DNA of 64,000 bases from Saprospiraceae bacterium (GTDB lineage Bacteria > Bacteroidota > Bacteroidia > Chitinophagales > Saprospiraceae). Both the position numbers and the translations under genes were made by a program. Where the stretch lies: positions 28,519-92,518 of the forward strand of contig JALHRR010000017.1 of the NCBI GenBank assembly GCA_022841345.1, in the 5' to 3' direction. The notes under the pieces are model-generated. The model searched no databases. It had not been told where the DNA came from and saw nothing but the letters and a program-made list of their open reading frames with translations. Below are positions 48,717 to 58,727 of this stretch, piece by piece (position 1 is the first letter of the stretch; each line of letters starts with the position of its first letter).

Positions 48717-51361
48717 TGCACTCTGATTTTTACTGTGGCTGAATTGGTTTGTAAATCAGAGTCAGTGATAGTGTAATTAAAGCTGTCATTTCCTGTAAAA
48801 CCATTTGGTGGGTTATAGGTAAAACTTCCATTGGGATTGACGGATACTGTTCCGCCCTGAGCACTTGTTATGTCAAAAGCTGTCACACTTATTCCGGGAA
48901 TATTTTCATCAAAATCATTTTGAAGTACACCACTTCCTGCGGCAATAATGAGCTGAATGTTCATTGTGGCTGTATATGAATCATCCACCGCAACAGGAGT
49001 TGTCTTGAATGAGTTGCTCACAAAGGTGACACGGGGATCATTATTCAGGGTAATTTGTAAACCTTCATAATTAGCAGTTTGAGCATTACTGATAGAGCTT
49101 GTAAGTCGGATACGGTCCCCGGGGTCGGCTTTGCCTGCAGCACCGTTATCAACAATGATATTATCGCTTAGGGTCGCTCCGGGTTGACAATTCACTATGG
49201 ATACAGCAAAAGTAGCCATTACAGAACAGGGACCGCTAGTAGTATATGTTATAGTATATGGTCCCCCTGCGGTGCTTGCTGAAACATCTATCAGACCACT
49301 TGATGAATTAATGCTTACCTGAGGAGGTGCAGAAAAGGTACCTCCTGTATTTCCAAATATTTGCGGAAGCGGATCCGTTCCTCCCTGACAATATCCGGAC
49401 TGGGGATATGCAAATGATGCATTAGTGGCAGGATTCAAAGCTGTAAGTGTTGTATTCGCAACAGCTGTTAATGAATTCGCATCAGTTACTGTTACACTAT
49501 ACATTCCTGTTGCCAGATTAGTTATATTATAAGATCCTCCGGAAGTCGCTATTTCAGTTCCAGCCGGATTTCCGCCGGATACACCGCTCCAGCTCACATT
49601 ATATGGTTGTAAGCCACCCGTGGCAGTTACCATTATAATTCCATTATTTCCACCTGCACAAGTAACATTTGTTTGAGCCAACGAAATTTCAGGAGCCGGA
49701 CAATAAGTGGTACTTCCAGGAACGCTGACATTGTCCAGCGTCATGGTTTCAGCATTTGAATTAAACTGTCCGCATACCTGAATCTGTAGTGTTGTACCTG
49801 TAAGTCCGGTTCTGGTTATCGTCGTACTCCCATTTTGATCTAATCCGGCTGCATATTGTATCGTTCCGGCACCTCCCCCAACCGTATTTGGAACAGTAAT
49901 ATATGTTCCGCCATCAATTCTGTATTTGACATTGATGTATTCATCCACCTGCACGTCAAATCCGGTCCAGGCCAGATCTACAGAAAACTGGGTGGCCGTG
50001 TTTCTTGCAATCACAGGGCTAGTCCAGCATACCTCCTGGTCAAAATCTTCACCGACTAAAACTCCGCCGCTGGTGTAAAAATAGTCAGCATTATCACGGC
50101 CAAAAGTTGCGGGTGGTTGAGGTGACCAACTACTCAAAGTCCAGTTTACTGCGGAGAAGTCATCTATAAAATTGGGCAGGTATCCCTTGTTCGCAATATT
50201 GAACTGTTCAAGGTAGGCGGTTGCCGGTAAAGTGCCAACAGCAGCGCTGGTGGTAGAAGTACACCCACTTGCATCCGTTATCGTTACAGTATATGTTCCT
50301 GTGGGTATACCTATCAAATCCTGTGGATCAGTGTCCGGGTTTTGTGCGCCATTGTTACTCCAGTCATATGTATATCCCGGCACACCTCCACTCACGATCA
50401 GGTCAATTTCACCATCAGATGATCCGGGGCAATTAGTGTTTAATACTTGTGTAGACCGGGTGATTGCCGGTGCATTTGTCACTGTGACTGAAGTTGTTGC
50501 GGAGCAGGAAGCTGCATCTGTTACAGTTACTGTATAAGTGCCTGTTGTTAAACCGCTCAGGTCTTGTGGGTCATTGTCAGGAGTTTCAGGGCCATCATTG
50601 CTCCAATCGTAGGTATAGCCCGGGGTTCCACCTGCAACACTCAGGTTGATGGCGCCGGAGCTGGGGTTACTACATCCTACCTGAGTCATCACAGCACTCA
50701 GAATCGGTGCGGCACAGCCTGTACTCACGCCTGCTTGTGGTACGCTGACATTATCTATGGTAACAATTTCGGCATTCGCATTCGTGAAAACGCAAACTCT
50801 TATCTTTAGGGTTGTTCCTGATATTCCTCCTTGTGTTACTGCCCCTGAGCCAAGAGCAGGTGGAGTGCTGCCCAAAGGATAGGCAATTGTTCCACAAGGA
50901 TTGCCCCCAAATTGATTTGCGACCATCGTGTAGGGTCCACCATTTACACTGTACGATACTCTGATATAATCACCAATACATTCTCCTGCGACCGCATCCG
51001 TATCGAAACCTGCCCAACTCAAATCAACTGCCAGTGAAACTGTACCGGCAGTACTTATATTCAATAGCGGGCTTTCCCAGCAAACTTCCTGGTCGAGATC
51101 AACCGACTCTAATACACCTGCAGCAGTTGTACTGAAATAGTCTGAGGGATCCCGGAGGTCGGCAGTCTGACATGTACCGCCGGCGTCCCAGGGAGTCAGG
51201 AACCAATTGATAGCAGTGATATCATTGGCACAGTTTAGCAGATACCCTTTGTTAGGGGTTGAGAAGGTTTCACTGTATTGTGCATTCATGGAGAATGGCA
51301 GTAACATTATTCCTATTGATAGAAGGGAAAAGTAGATAGGTAGTCCTGCTTTTAGTTTCAT
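48713..51361 (-). CDS. Exported SprB-repeat protein ending in a cadherin-like module
   Basis: About 882 aa from ATG 51361, chosen because it begins the signal peptide 'GLPIYFSLLSIGIMLLPFSMNAQ'; the frame is open to 51427. Two ~180 aa modules start 'FSTPNKGYLL' and 'FNIANKGYLP', each with 'DNVSVP' at the end. SprB-type repeats lie between and after ('GCSNPSSGAINLSVAGGTPGYTYDWSN', 'NCPGSSDGEIDLIVSGGVPGYTYDWSN', 'TCAGGNNGIIMVTATGG'). The last ~140 residues ('IIVDNGAAGKADPGDRIRL ... GVLQNDFDENIPG ... GSFTYNPPNGFTGNDSFNYTITD') copy the start of the upstream gene's product. No T9SS tail, so it probably depends on its neighbours. Its stop overlaps the next ATG. Confidence 0.85.
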   Translation of the reverse strand: MKLKAGLPIYFSLLSIGIMLLPFSMNAQYSETFSTPNKGYLLNCANDITAINWFLTPWDAGGTCQTADLRDPSDYFSTTAAGVLESVDLDQEVCWESPLLNISTAGTVSLAVDLSWAGFDTDAVAGECIGDYIRVSYSVNGGPYTMVANQFGGNPCGTIAYPLGSTPPALGSGAVTQGGISGTTLKIRVCVFTNANAEIVTIDNVSVPQAGVSTGCAAPILSAVMTQVGCSNPSSGAINLSVAGGTPGYTYDWSNDGPETPDNDPQDLSGLTTGTYTVTVTDAASCSATTSVTVTNAPAITRSTQVLNTNCPGSSDGEIDLIVSGGVPGYTYDWSNNGAQNPDTDPQDLIGIPTGTYTVTITDASGCTSTTSAAVGTLPATAYLEQFNIANKGYLPNFIDDFSAVNWTLSSWSPQPPATFGRDNADYFYTSGGVLVGEDFDQEVCWTSPVIARNTATQFSVDLAWTGFDVQVDEYINVKYRIDGGTYITVPNTVGGGAGTIQYAAGLDQNGSTTITRTGLTGTTLQIQVCGQFNSNAETMTLDNVSVPGSTTYCPAPEISLAQTNVTCAGGNNGIIMVTATGGLQPYNVSWSGVSGGNPAGTEIATSGGSYNITNLATGMYSVTVTDANSLTAVANTTLTALNPATNASFAYPQSGYCQGGTDPLPQIFGNTGGTFSAPPQVSINSSSGLIDVSASTAGGPYTITYTTSGPCSVMATFAVSIVNCQPGATLSDNIIVDNGAAGKADPGDRIRLTSSISNAQTANYEGLQITLNNDPRVTFVSNSFKTTPVAVDDSYTATMNIQLIIAAGSGVLQNDFDENIPGISVTAFDITSAQGGTVSVNPNGSFTYNPPNGFTGNDSFNYTITDSDLQTNSATVKIRVQ

Positions 51362-51439
51362 AAGTCTTGATTTTATATATTCTGCATCATTATGATTTAT
51401 TTGGAATCTTATATTTCCTAAAGTCAAATCATTTAAATT

Positions 51440-54400
51440 TTAATTAAATATCCCTCCACTTGGTACCGGACATGCAGTATTCGTAGTATTTACAGTTCCC
51501 AAAACTGTCACGGCCGGAGGAGTTAATAAAGGGTTATTGCTGCCGCCGGTATTGCCATTATCACCAAAAACATCTATTAATTGAGCTGCAGAACAACCAC
51601 TACATGAAGTATCTGAAACTCCTCTTTGAACATTTAAAGTTCCGGCGAATTGTTCCACTGAATATCCCTCAGGTGAGGAATTATTTGAAAAGTTCGCACA
51701 GGCAGAACTTCCTGCAGTCGTAACCTGAACTTCCACTGTATTACCCGGATCAAATCCTGAGTCGTGTTTTGCAAAGTCTTCATTTATAAAGCTGATATTT
51801 ATATGGCCTCCATTTTGGGCTTGCACCAGAGATCTTAAGCCGGGGCCACAGTATCCGGCACCGGCACCGGCATCTCCACAGCCGCCACAACCTGGACCCG
51901 CAGCTGCCGGGTCAGTACTACAAAAACCACCCCTTATATAAGTATTATTGCGGAATAGTACAGTTGAATTTCCAGTATCAGCACGTATGAAAAACGGCGC
52001 ATTTCCCGGAGTGTCAAATGTATTATTTTCTACCAGCGTTTGCCATGTCCCGCCTTGCATAGACAAGGTTAACTGACCGACACCACCATTGGCATTGGTT
52101 ACCTCATCAAAATAATTGTTGGATACTATTGCATTAATATTTGCGGTATTTGTACCTAATGAAAATAGGAGTAAACCACCCATAGGAAAATCAAAATCAC
52201 CGCCAATTCCACTTGTGTGATCATCAACTGTAAAATCGTTGTTGGATACAATAAAAGTCATATTACCTGTGGCACCCGGATTATTGCCAAGTCGAACTGA
52301 CCCGACTCTGCAATTCAGGAAAGTATTTCCCAGAGCAGAACTTGATAAATCTCCAATAGTAATGTTTGCAATTGCACTTCCTTCCGAGATTACATCAATC
52401 GCCTGAAGACCAACAGAAGCTAATACACCTGAAGTAAATTCTTTGTATGCATACAGAAAGTTGCAGTTTGTGACGGTCATATTCAGAGTGCCACTGGTAT
52501 GAGTTACAAAATCTAAGAATTCTGCACCTCTCTGAAAATTACTATTGCTTATTATCACCGTGCCAATTATTCCAAGTATTCTGATTGTTCCTTCATTATT
52601 GGCATCACCGGTATTGGCGACATGAAACCGGTTTGAATCCTCAATGTTGCAATTGATTATTTGTAATCCCGTAATGATAGTAGAAGTACTTGCTCCAACT
52701 GCACCGAGGATAGCATTGTCGCTGATTCTTCTAATAATCATATTGTCCAGAATGAGTCCGGTCAAAGCGGAAACTTGAATTCCATCATGTCCACTGTTTG
52801 TATTATGGCCTCCTGCCATGTTTCCAATATCCTGAATATTCATATTTTTTAGAGAAATATTGACAGCACTATTTATTGAAATTCCATCATTGCTGGTGAA
52901 TTGAATGGTTCCTCCGGAGCCACTGGTTGTGCTTGTTCCTGTCACAGTCAAGCCTCCACTTGAACCTGTATTATTCAGAACAATGCCATTTACAGGATCA
53001 GCTGCGGCTGTATTGTTTCCCGATGAAATGGACTGAAAAGTCAGGTTGCTTGAACCGATGGTTGTGCTTACGACATTAAGCGCAGTTCCACTTGGAGAGG
53101 TAATAGTATTTCCGGTGCCCTGCACAGTCACTGTACCGCCACCCGTTGCGTTGAAACCTGCACCACTGGTGGTGTTGATTACCAATCCGCCACTTGTGAA
53201 ATTAATTGTTGCGCCTGTGTTAGTCGTCAGGTTGACTGCATTTGAAGTACCGGAGCTAAGACTTTTAGAACTACCACTGAAATTTATAGTGCCTCCGGTA
53301 TTGTTGTTGATGTTTATGGCTGTTGCGGCAGCATTGTGTGTGATATTCCCCTGAAAACTGACGGTTCCTGAAGTACGGGATTGTACAGTGACTGATCCTC
53401 CTCCAGTACTATTAATACTTCCGTCGAATGTTACATTTCCGGTCCCCAGATTGCAGAAAAAGTCTGTTCCCGCACAGTTGGTGATACTACTACCGGAGGC
53501 AAAGCTAACCGATGCAGTATTGTTTTGTATTTCAATAGCGGAGCCATTGGCTCCATTATTATTGATGGTGGTGGCGCCAAAAGAAATGGTTCCTCCTGTT
53601 GGAGCATTAATTTCCATGGCTGAGGCGGTTATAGCATTTGAATTATCAATGTCAAGAGCCCCAGTTGTAATGTTACGGGTGCCCCCGGCAATGCGTATGC
53701 CTTTATCCCGCCGGCCATTGATGTCGATACCTGCAAAAGTGATGGCACCACTACCCGTGGAGATATGAAGACTTAAGTTTGCACCCGCTGCGGGCGAATT
53801 TATGGTCGTATTACCTGTTACAGTAAAAGTTGCTGCGTTTCCCGCTAGTTCTATGCAATGGCTACCGCTGCCACCTACAGTAAGGGTGTTAAATGTAACA
53901 CTACCACCGCTAGTGCTTGAGATGTTAATTCCAATGCCTGAAGAGTTAGTAACGCTTGCAGAACCGCTTACTGAAAACGTACCACTGGTAGAGCCAAGAT
54001 GCAGACCGTTTGTGCCTCCTGTGCTTGCTAATGAACCAAGGGTCACAGTTAAAGTCCCCCCATTATCAGTCCGGAAGCCACCACCGGTGGTGCTGATGTT
54101 AAGTTCGCTGATGGTAAGCGTACCCACATTGCCATTGTCATCTATGCCAAAATCAGAACAATTTCCTATGTTCAATCCTCGAATAGTATTTCCTGAAGCA
54201 AGGAATATGCCATCACCACCGCTGTTTTCAACAACAGGCCGAGTGCCGTTGATGGCCGGTAATGTAGGACTGTTAGTCGCCAGGGCGAAGGGTAACACAT
54301 CGGCGAGGGTCAAACCGCCCGTATGCCCAGTTCCAAAGAGAAGCATATTGTTTTTTAACACAATACCGCCCGGATAGTCAGTTCCGGTAAACTGTAGATG

Positions 54401-55075
54401 CACCACATGGCCGGCGGCTGTTCCAGAGGCGACATTAAAATCGGCTAAGGTTTTGAAAGGATTGAGTCGCGTACCCGTGCCTCCGCTACCTCCGCCGACG
54501 TTGCTGATAAACCAAATCATATTGCTCACCGTGAAAGTGACCGTCGCCATATCAGTCAAAGGAACAGGAAGGCCAACGGGGTTTCCGTCGTTGAGGGTGT
54601 AAGAATAAGAGTCAGAGCCCGTGAAACCTGCCGGAGGAGTGTATGTAAATCCTCCATCGGCCGTAATAATTATAGATCCACCCTGTGTTGTTGCAAATGT
54701 TCCTGCCGAAACTGTCGCACCTGCTATATTATCATCAAAATCATTAGCTTTTAAACCACTGACAGCAGGTATGTTTATACCCACATTACCGGTGCAGGCG
54801 TATGGACCATCAGGTACGGCCAACGGCGAGGAGCGAAATGAACCGGGAACGAATGAAGTTCTGGGGTCCGGTACAATATTCAATTGCGTTCCATTTCCGT
54901 TTGTTCCACCAGTATTTTGAATGGTAACCTTATACCGAATACGGTCATTGGGATCAGCTTTGCCGCTGGCACCATTGTCAATGATAATTTCATCTGTCTG
55001 GGCAGGAACGATAACCTGGGCCTGGATAGCAAAAATAAAATTAAATGCTAACAAGAAGAGTGTCAAACGTTTCAT
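51440..55075 (-). CDS. Exported giant right-handed beta-helix protein
   Basis: 1211 aa. Signal peptide 1-20 ('LTLFLLAFNFIFAIQAQ'). Residues ~25-185 are the 'IIIDNGASGKADPNDRIRY' module with 'GLKANDFDDN' and 'GGFTYTPPAGFTGSDSYSYTLND', also found at the end of the next gene. From ~190 on, Gly/Thr/Ser/Asn-rich short strands at ~20-25 aa spacing ('TLTVTLGSLASTGGTNGLHLGSTSG' region, 'INNNTGGTINFSGSSKSLS') form a parallel beta-helix as in PbH1/pectate-lyase-like passenger proteins. The C-terminus has a Cys-rich part ('GPGCGGCGDAGAGAGYCGPG') and no sorting domain. First gene of the operon; the following gene starts about 80 bp after its stop. Confidence 0.85.
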   Translation of the reverse strand: MKRLTLFLLAFNFIFAIQAQVIVPAQTDEIIIDNGASGKADPNDRIRYKVTIQNTGGTNGNGTQLNIVPDPRTSFVPGSFRSSPLAVPDGPYACTGNVGINIPAVSGLKANDFDDNIAGATVSAGTFATTQGGSIIITADGGFTYTPPAGFTGSDSYSYTLNDGNPVGLPVPLTDMATVTFTVSNMIWFISNVGGGSGGTGTRLNPFKTLADFNVASGTAAGHVVHLQFTGTDYPGGIVLKNNMLLFGTGHTGGLTLADVLPFALATNSPTLPAINGTRPVVENSGGDGIFLASGNTIRGLNIGNCSDFGIDDNGNVGTLTISELNISTTGGGFRTDNGGTLTVTLGSLASTGGTNGLHLGSTSGTFSVSGSASVTNSSGIGINISSTSGGSVTFNTLTVGGSGSHCIELAGNAATFTVTGNTTINSPAAGANLSLHISTGSGAITFAGIDINGRRDKGIRIAGGTRNITTGALDIDNSNAITASAMEINAPTGGTISFGATTINNNGANGSAIEIQNNTASVSFASGSSITNCAGTDFFCNLGTGNVTFDGSINSTGGGSVTVQSRTSGTVSFQGNITHNAAATAININNNTGGTINFSGSSKSLSSGTSNAVNLTTNTGATINFTSGGLVINTTSGAGFNATGGGTVTVQGTGNTITSPSGTALNVVSTTIGSSNLTFQSISSGNNTAAADPVNGIVLNNTGSSGGLTVTGTSTTSGSGGTIQFTSNDGISINSAVNISLKNMNIQDIGNMAGGHNTNSGHDGIQVSALTGLILDNMIIRRISDNAILGAVGASTSTIITGLQIINCNIEDSNRFHVANTGDANNEGTIRILGIIGTVIISNSNFQRGAEFLDFVTHTSGTLNMTVTNCNFLYAYKEFTSGVLASVGLQAIDVISEGSAIANITIGDLSSSALGNTFLNCRVGSVRLGNNPGATGNMTFIVSNNDFTVDDHTSGIGGDFDFPMGGLLLFSLGTNTANINAIVSNNYFDEVTNANGGVGQLTLSMQGGTWQTLVENNTFDTPGNAPFFIRADTGNSTVLFRNNTYIRGGFCSTDPAAAGPGCGGCGDAGAGAGYCGPGLRSLVQAQNGGHINISFINEDFAKHDSGFDPGNTVEVQVTTAGSSACANFSNNSSPEGYSVEQFAGTLNVQRGVSDTSCSGCSAAQLIDVFGDNGNTGGSNNPLLTPPAVTVLGTVNTTNTACPVPSGGIFN

Positions 55076-55433
55076 ATGTAATTCTAATTGAGAATATAAA
55101 TGTAATCGGATTATTACATAATTTTTGTTTTGGTAGTTAATATTCTACGCTTATATCCGATTTCTAATAAAAGTCTAAGTGGTTTTATTTGAATCATCTA
55201 ATATAAGTTGTGTTAAATGCTGTAATACATATGAATATACATTATTATAAATTATATATCAACAAACTGTGTCTTTGTTAATTAGATATTATTTTTCATT
55301 CACACACAGTGGTGATTTGACACATTTGAATTTCTTCGGGAAAATGAAAATTGAGAAGTGAGTGTCACTCAATATCTTCCGAGATTTCAGTTATTTGCGT
55401 TGGTAGGGTAGGGCTAACCCAAATTCTGAAGTG
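55076..55433. other. Upstream region of the giant operon
   Basis: 358 bp, very AT-rich, no gene. It must contain the promoter of the minus-strand operon, but no CAAAnnTA (reverse -7) box was found near the start. A small palindrome TGAGTG-T-CACTCA occurs at 55360-55372. Confidence 0.35.
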
Positions 55434-57236
55434 TCAATTGTCAAATATCTCGGCTCTGATGTTTCCAATCCTGATCTCTTTATCTTCATTGGGATGCCAG
55501 AAGAAGATTTCAATTCTGTCAAAATCATCGCCGGGAAGTTTAAAATCCTGATGAATATCCTTCAATTGCCCATCATGAAGCAGGCGATGCACTCTAATTA
55601 ATCTTTCCTTGACAGCTTGATCTCCTTTCATAGCCCGAATATGAAACTGTGTCATGTTATAATGATTCCATTCCTTCATTCCGGCTTGAAAAGTAGCACT
55701 TGCTCTAAGCCATTTTGCTGCTCCGGGAGCAAGCGGTATTAAGAACATGGGGCTATTTTTCACTTCTTTAGTAACGCAAAATGAACCTGTGCCTTCAATG
55801 GGGGGGAGGGAACAATCAGTATAAGCTGTACCGTCGTTCAACCTATTTTCATAAATGACTTTGCTATTTTTGGGCGTCTTTTTAAATACATCCTTTGTGT
55901 CCAGATACTTTATATTGTCGTCTGTAAATTCAAAAGTACCGAGCACATTCCAGTAATATCTTTTTGTCATTTGTTCGGTCAGATACATCCCCCCCTTGTG
56001 AGCCTGATGCGTCCAATAGATGGATATGAATGCACAGATTATCATGAACAGATAAACGGGATATTTTACCCATTTTGTTGAATTGATGGATTCCACAAAA
56101 GCAGCCAAAGGTAAAGCCAGCAAGGGGTAAACCTGAACCATGGTTCTCTGTCCAAGACTTCCACCGTACCACCAGATATCCCAGGCAAATGCAATGTAGA
56201 TAAATAGTGCAGAATATAATGCCGGGACCATCCAAACCTGTCTGCTCTTTTTATATAGGGAAATCAATCCGAACAATGCAAAAATCATCACAGGTGAATA
56301 TGGAATCCATCCATTATTGTAACTAAAAAATCCATTCCAGATATGTGGCTTCAACCAACTGAATCCCTGATCCTGATAACTATATACGATCCAGTCGCCA
56401 CTGGCATATTTCCAGTAAATCATCTGAATACTCCCGACTAAAATACTGCAGATCCCCATGAGAATTAACAATCCGAAATGTTTTTTCCACCAATCAAATC
56501 GCTCCTTTATACCCCGTTTATTCAAAAGATCCGATCCCCAGAGAACCGGAATGAGAATGGAAATCGCCTCAGTGGGACGTGTCAAAGCTATTAACCCACA
56601 TATCAGTCCTGCTGCTATTGCCAGTCGTTTTTTAGGATTTTTGTGAAGCTGAATGGATAAGTATATCAATATGGAATACCAGGCAAACAACGTCCCATGC
56701 GTCATGGCATTGGTGATAGAGGCATATTCAAGGAAATTGGTGCCCAATGCCAGGAGCAACAGAGTGATGGCAACTGCAATGTCATTAAAGTAAGTGAGCA
56801 ACACCTTTCTCAAATAAAACAGGCCAAGTATACAAATCAGGAGGCAACCCAAATAGATCATAAACTGATAAGGCCTTGAATATCCATCTGCCGGATATTG
56901 ATCAGAATTGAGGGCCCATGCATGCGCTATGGCAAAAAATGGCAGATACTGTACAGCCATACCGGCTGAATATTTCATCACATAGTTTCCTGATTCATGC
57001 TTAAAGGCCTGATCAAACCAGGGGGAGGGCTGGTATTTTGCAATGATGCTGTCAGCAAAGCTGCAGCCTTTGATGTCTTCATAAATGAAGAGTGCCGGTA
57101 AGTACATATAATATCCGGCTACATCCCAGCTGATAGTTGCTTCTGTTCCGGATAATTTCCATTTGGGGTAATACCATGATCCTGCGACAACCATCATGAG
57201 GACGCAAACCATCAGGGCTATTGCAGATCTGTTCAT
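55434..57236 (-). CDS. Polytopic glycosyltransferase-like membrane protein (PMT/ArnT-like)
   Basis: 600 aa, about 11-12 predicted membrane segments in residues 1-430, followed by a soluble ~170 aa C-terminal domain ('FEFTDDNIKYLDTKDVF ... FLIPLAPGAAKWLRASATFQAG ... RIEIFFWHPNEDKEIRIGNIRAEIF'). The first loop 'SWDVAGYYMYLPALFIYEDIKG' places the conserved Asp expected for GT-C catalysis. A paralogue (57413) shares this start and the 'GTNxxxY...MTHG/MSHV' segment. By family knowledge GT-C enzymes use lipid-linked sugars for glycans or proteins. The soluble tail may be a carbohydrate-binding module. Its neighbour to the 5' side is divergent with 176 bp between. Confidence 0.8.
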   Translation of the reverse strand: MNRSAIALMVCVLMMVVAGSWYYPKWKLSGTEATISWDVAGYYMYLPALFIYEDIKGCSFADSIIAKYQPSPWFDQAFKHESGNYVMKYSAGMAVQYLPFFAIAHAWALNSDQYPADGYSRPYQFMIYLGCLLICILGLFYLRKVLLTYFNDIAVAITLLLLALGTNFLEYASITNAMTHGTLFAWYSILIYLSIQLHKNPKKRLAIAAGLICGLIALTRPTEAISILIPVLWGSDLLNKRGIKERFDWWKKHFGLLILMGICSILVGSIQMIYWKYASGDWIVYSYQDQGFSWLKPHIWNGFFSYNNGWIPYSPVMIFALFGLISLYKKSRQVWMVPALYSALFIYIAFAWDIWWYGGSLGQRTMVQVYPLLALPLAAFVESINSTKWVKYPVYLFMIICAFISIYWTHQAHKGGMYLTEQMTKRYYWNVLGTFEFTDDNIKYLDTKDVFKKTPKNSKVIYENRLNDGTAYTDCSLPPIEGTGSFCVTKEVKNSPMFLIPLAPGAAKWLRASATFQAGMKEWNHYNMTQFHIRAMKGDQAVKERLIRVHRLLHDGQLKDIHQDFKLPGDDFDRIEIFFWHPNEDKEIRIGNIRAEIFDN

Positions 57237-57412
57237 TTTAAGTATTTGTATGGCAAAGAAAATACATTTTCATTCAAAATGAATTTTGAAAGGATGATAA
57301 AACTAATTGAGAAAGTAAAATTTTGAGGCTTTAACATTTTTAGATACCAAATTATTAATCATAGTTTTATATTGCCTCTTTGTTGGAATATAAATTTGAA
57401 ATTTCGTTTAGT

Positions 57413-58693
57413 ATGAAAATTAGTAATTCCAAACTGGTTCTCAATTCAGCTGCATTACTGCTGATAATCTTCAGTTTTATACATACATGGAGGCAGCATG
57501 AATATCCTGAAAATCTCATTTGGTCAGATTTGGAAGGCTACTACCTTTATCTGCCATCCGTTTTTATTTATGGAGATTTTAAGCAGGAAGCCATCAGGGA
57601 TACAGGTTATTTGAAAGTTTTTCCCGGAACTGATAAAGTCTATTCGAAATATACATACGGGGTAGCTTTAATGGAATCGCCATTTTTTTTAGTAGTCAAT
57701 GCACTCAGTAAACCACTGGGATATCCACAGAATGGGAAAAGCCCGATTTATGGCTATACCATGGTATTTGCAGGATTGTTTTATTTCTGGATAGGAATGC
57801 TTTTCCTTTATAAATATTTACGCCGGTATTTTGAGCGGGAACCAGTAATAGTTGCACTTGCCGGAATAGCTTTAGGTACTAATTTGTACTATTATTCCAC
57901 TTTTCAACCGGGAATGTCGCATGTCTTTAGTTTTTGTCTGATCTCTATTTTCTTGTTATTAACAGATACTATTTTCATTCAAAAATATAATGTACTCAAA
58001 AAGCCGGCATTGACGTGGCTGGCTTATGGGTTGATTTTTGGAATGATCGTATTAATCCGGCCTACAAACCTAATCGTCGCATTATTTCCATTATATATTT
58101 GGTTCAAGAAGGAAAGGCAACCATTACAGTTTCTGCAAAATAACATATTATATTTAATTATATTTATAGTGATGTTTGTGCTTCCCTTTATTCCACAAAT
58201 GTTTTACTGGAAATATGTTACTGATAATTGGGTGATGTGGTCTTATGGGGAGGAGTCTTTTAGTCATTGGAAAGAGCCAAAACTGGTTAGAGTATTGTTT
58301 GATGCCTGGAATGGCTGGATATTGTATAGTCCTATTGTATTGATTCCAATCTTTGCTTTAATTAAAGGCAGAAACAGTAATCAATATTATGAAAGAGTCA
58401 GTCTCCTCATCCTTGCTATAGCTACATATATTTTTGCCAGCTGGTGGGCATGGTGGTTCGGAGGAGCCTTTGGTCACAGAAGTTATGTTGAATTATTGAC
58501 TTTCCTTGCGATGCCATTTGCTTTGCTAATGCATCAAATTCAGGCACATAGGTATGTGAAATATTCTGTATATATTGTGGTGGTCATTTTATGCTACTAT
58601 AATATTGGATTGACCCATGCCTATATTCCACCATGGGATGGGCCCAACTGGACGTATGAGAGTTGGTGGAATGAAGTGAAAAAGTTGTTTTGA
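57413..58693 (+). CDS. Polytopic glycosyltransferase-like protein, paralogue without soluble tail
   Basis: 426 aa from ATG 57413 (a TTG start 33 bp upstream is weaker). About 11 membrane segments. The first loop 'LIWSDLEGYYLYLPSVFIYGDFKQEA' matches the 55434-57236 protein ('ISWDVAGYYMYLPALFIYEDIKG'), as do 'ALGTNLYYYSTFQPGMSHVF', 'LIRPTN' and 'FASWWAWWFGGAFGHRSYVE' (the paralogue has 'AFAWDIWWYGGSLGQRTMVQ'). It stops where the paralogue's soluble domain starts. A nearby fragment (60470-60673) could be the missing C-terminal domain of a related gene. Confidence 0.82.
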   Translation: MKISNSKLVLNSAALLLIIFSFIHTWRQHEYPENLIWSDLEGYYLYLPSVFIYGDFKQEAIRDTGYLKVFPGTDKVYSKYTYGVALMESPFFLVVNALSKPLGYPQNGKSPIYGYTMVFAGLFYFWIGMLFLYKYLRRYFEREPVIVALAGIALGTNLYYYSTFQPGMSHVFSFCLISIFLLLTDTIFIQKYNVLKKPALTWLAYGLIFGMIVLIRPTNLIVALFPLYIWFKKERQPLQFLQNNILYLIIFIVMFVLPFIPQMFYWKYVTDNWVMWSYGEESFSHWKEPKLVRVLFDAWNGWILYSPIVLIPIFALIKGRNSNQYYERVSLLILAIATYIFASWWAWWFGGAFGHRSYVELLTFLAMPFALLMHQIQAHRYVKYSVYIVVVILCYYNIGLTHAYIPPWDGPNWTYESWWNEVKKLF

Positions 58694-58727
58694 AAGCAAT
58701 CTCAAATTATATAAGGCTATTTACAAA

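Noticed and set aside
53046..54377. Long Pro/Val-rich plus-strand frames opposite the beta-helix gene
   Set aside because: These arise because the Thr/Gly/Ser-rich repeat codons of the minus-strand gene leave few antisense stops.
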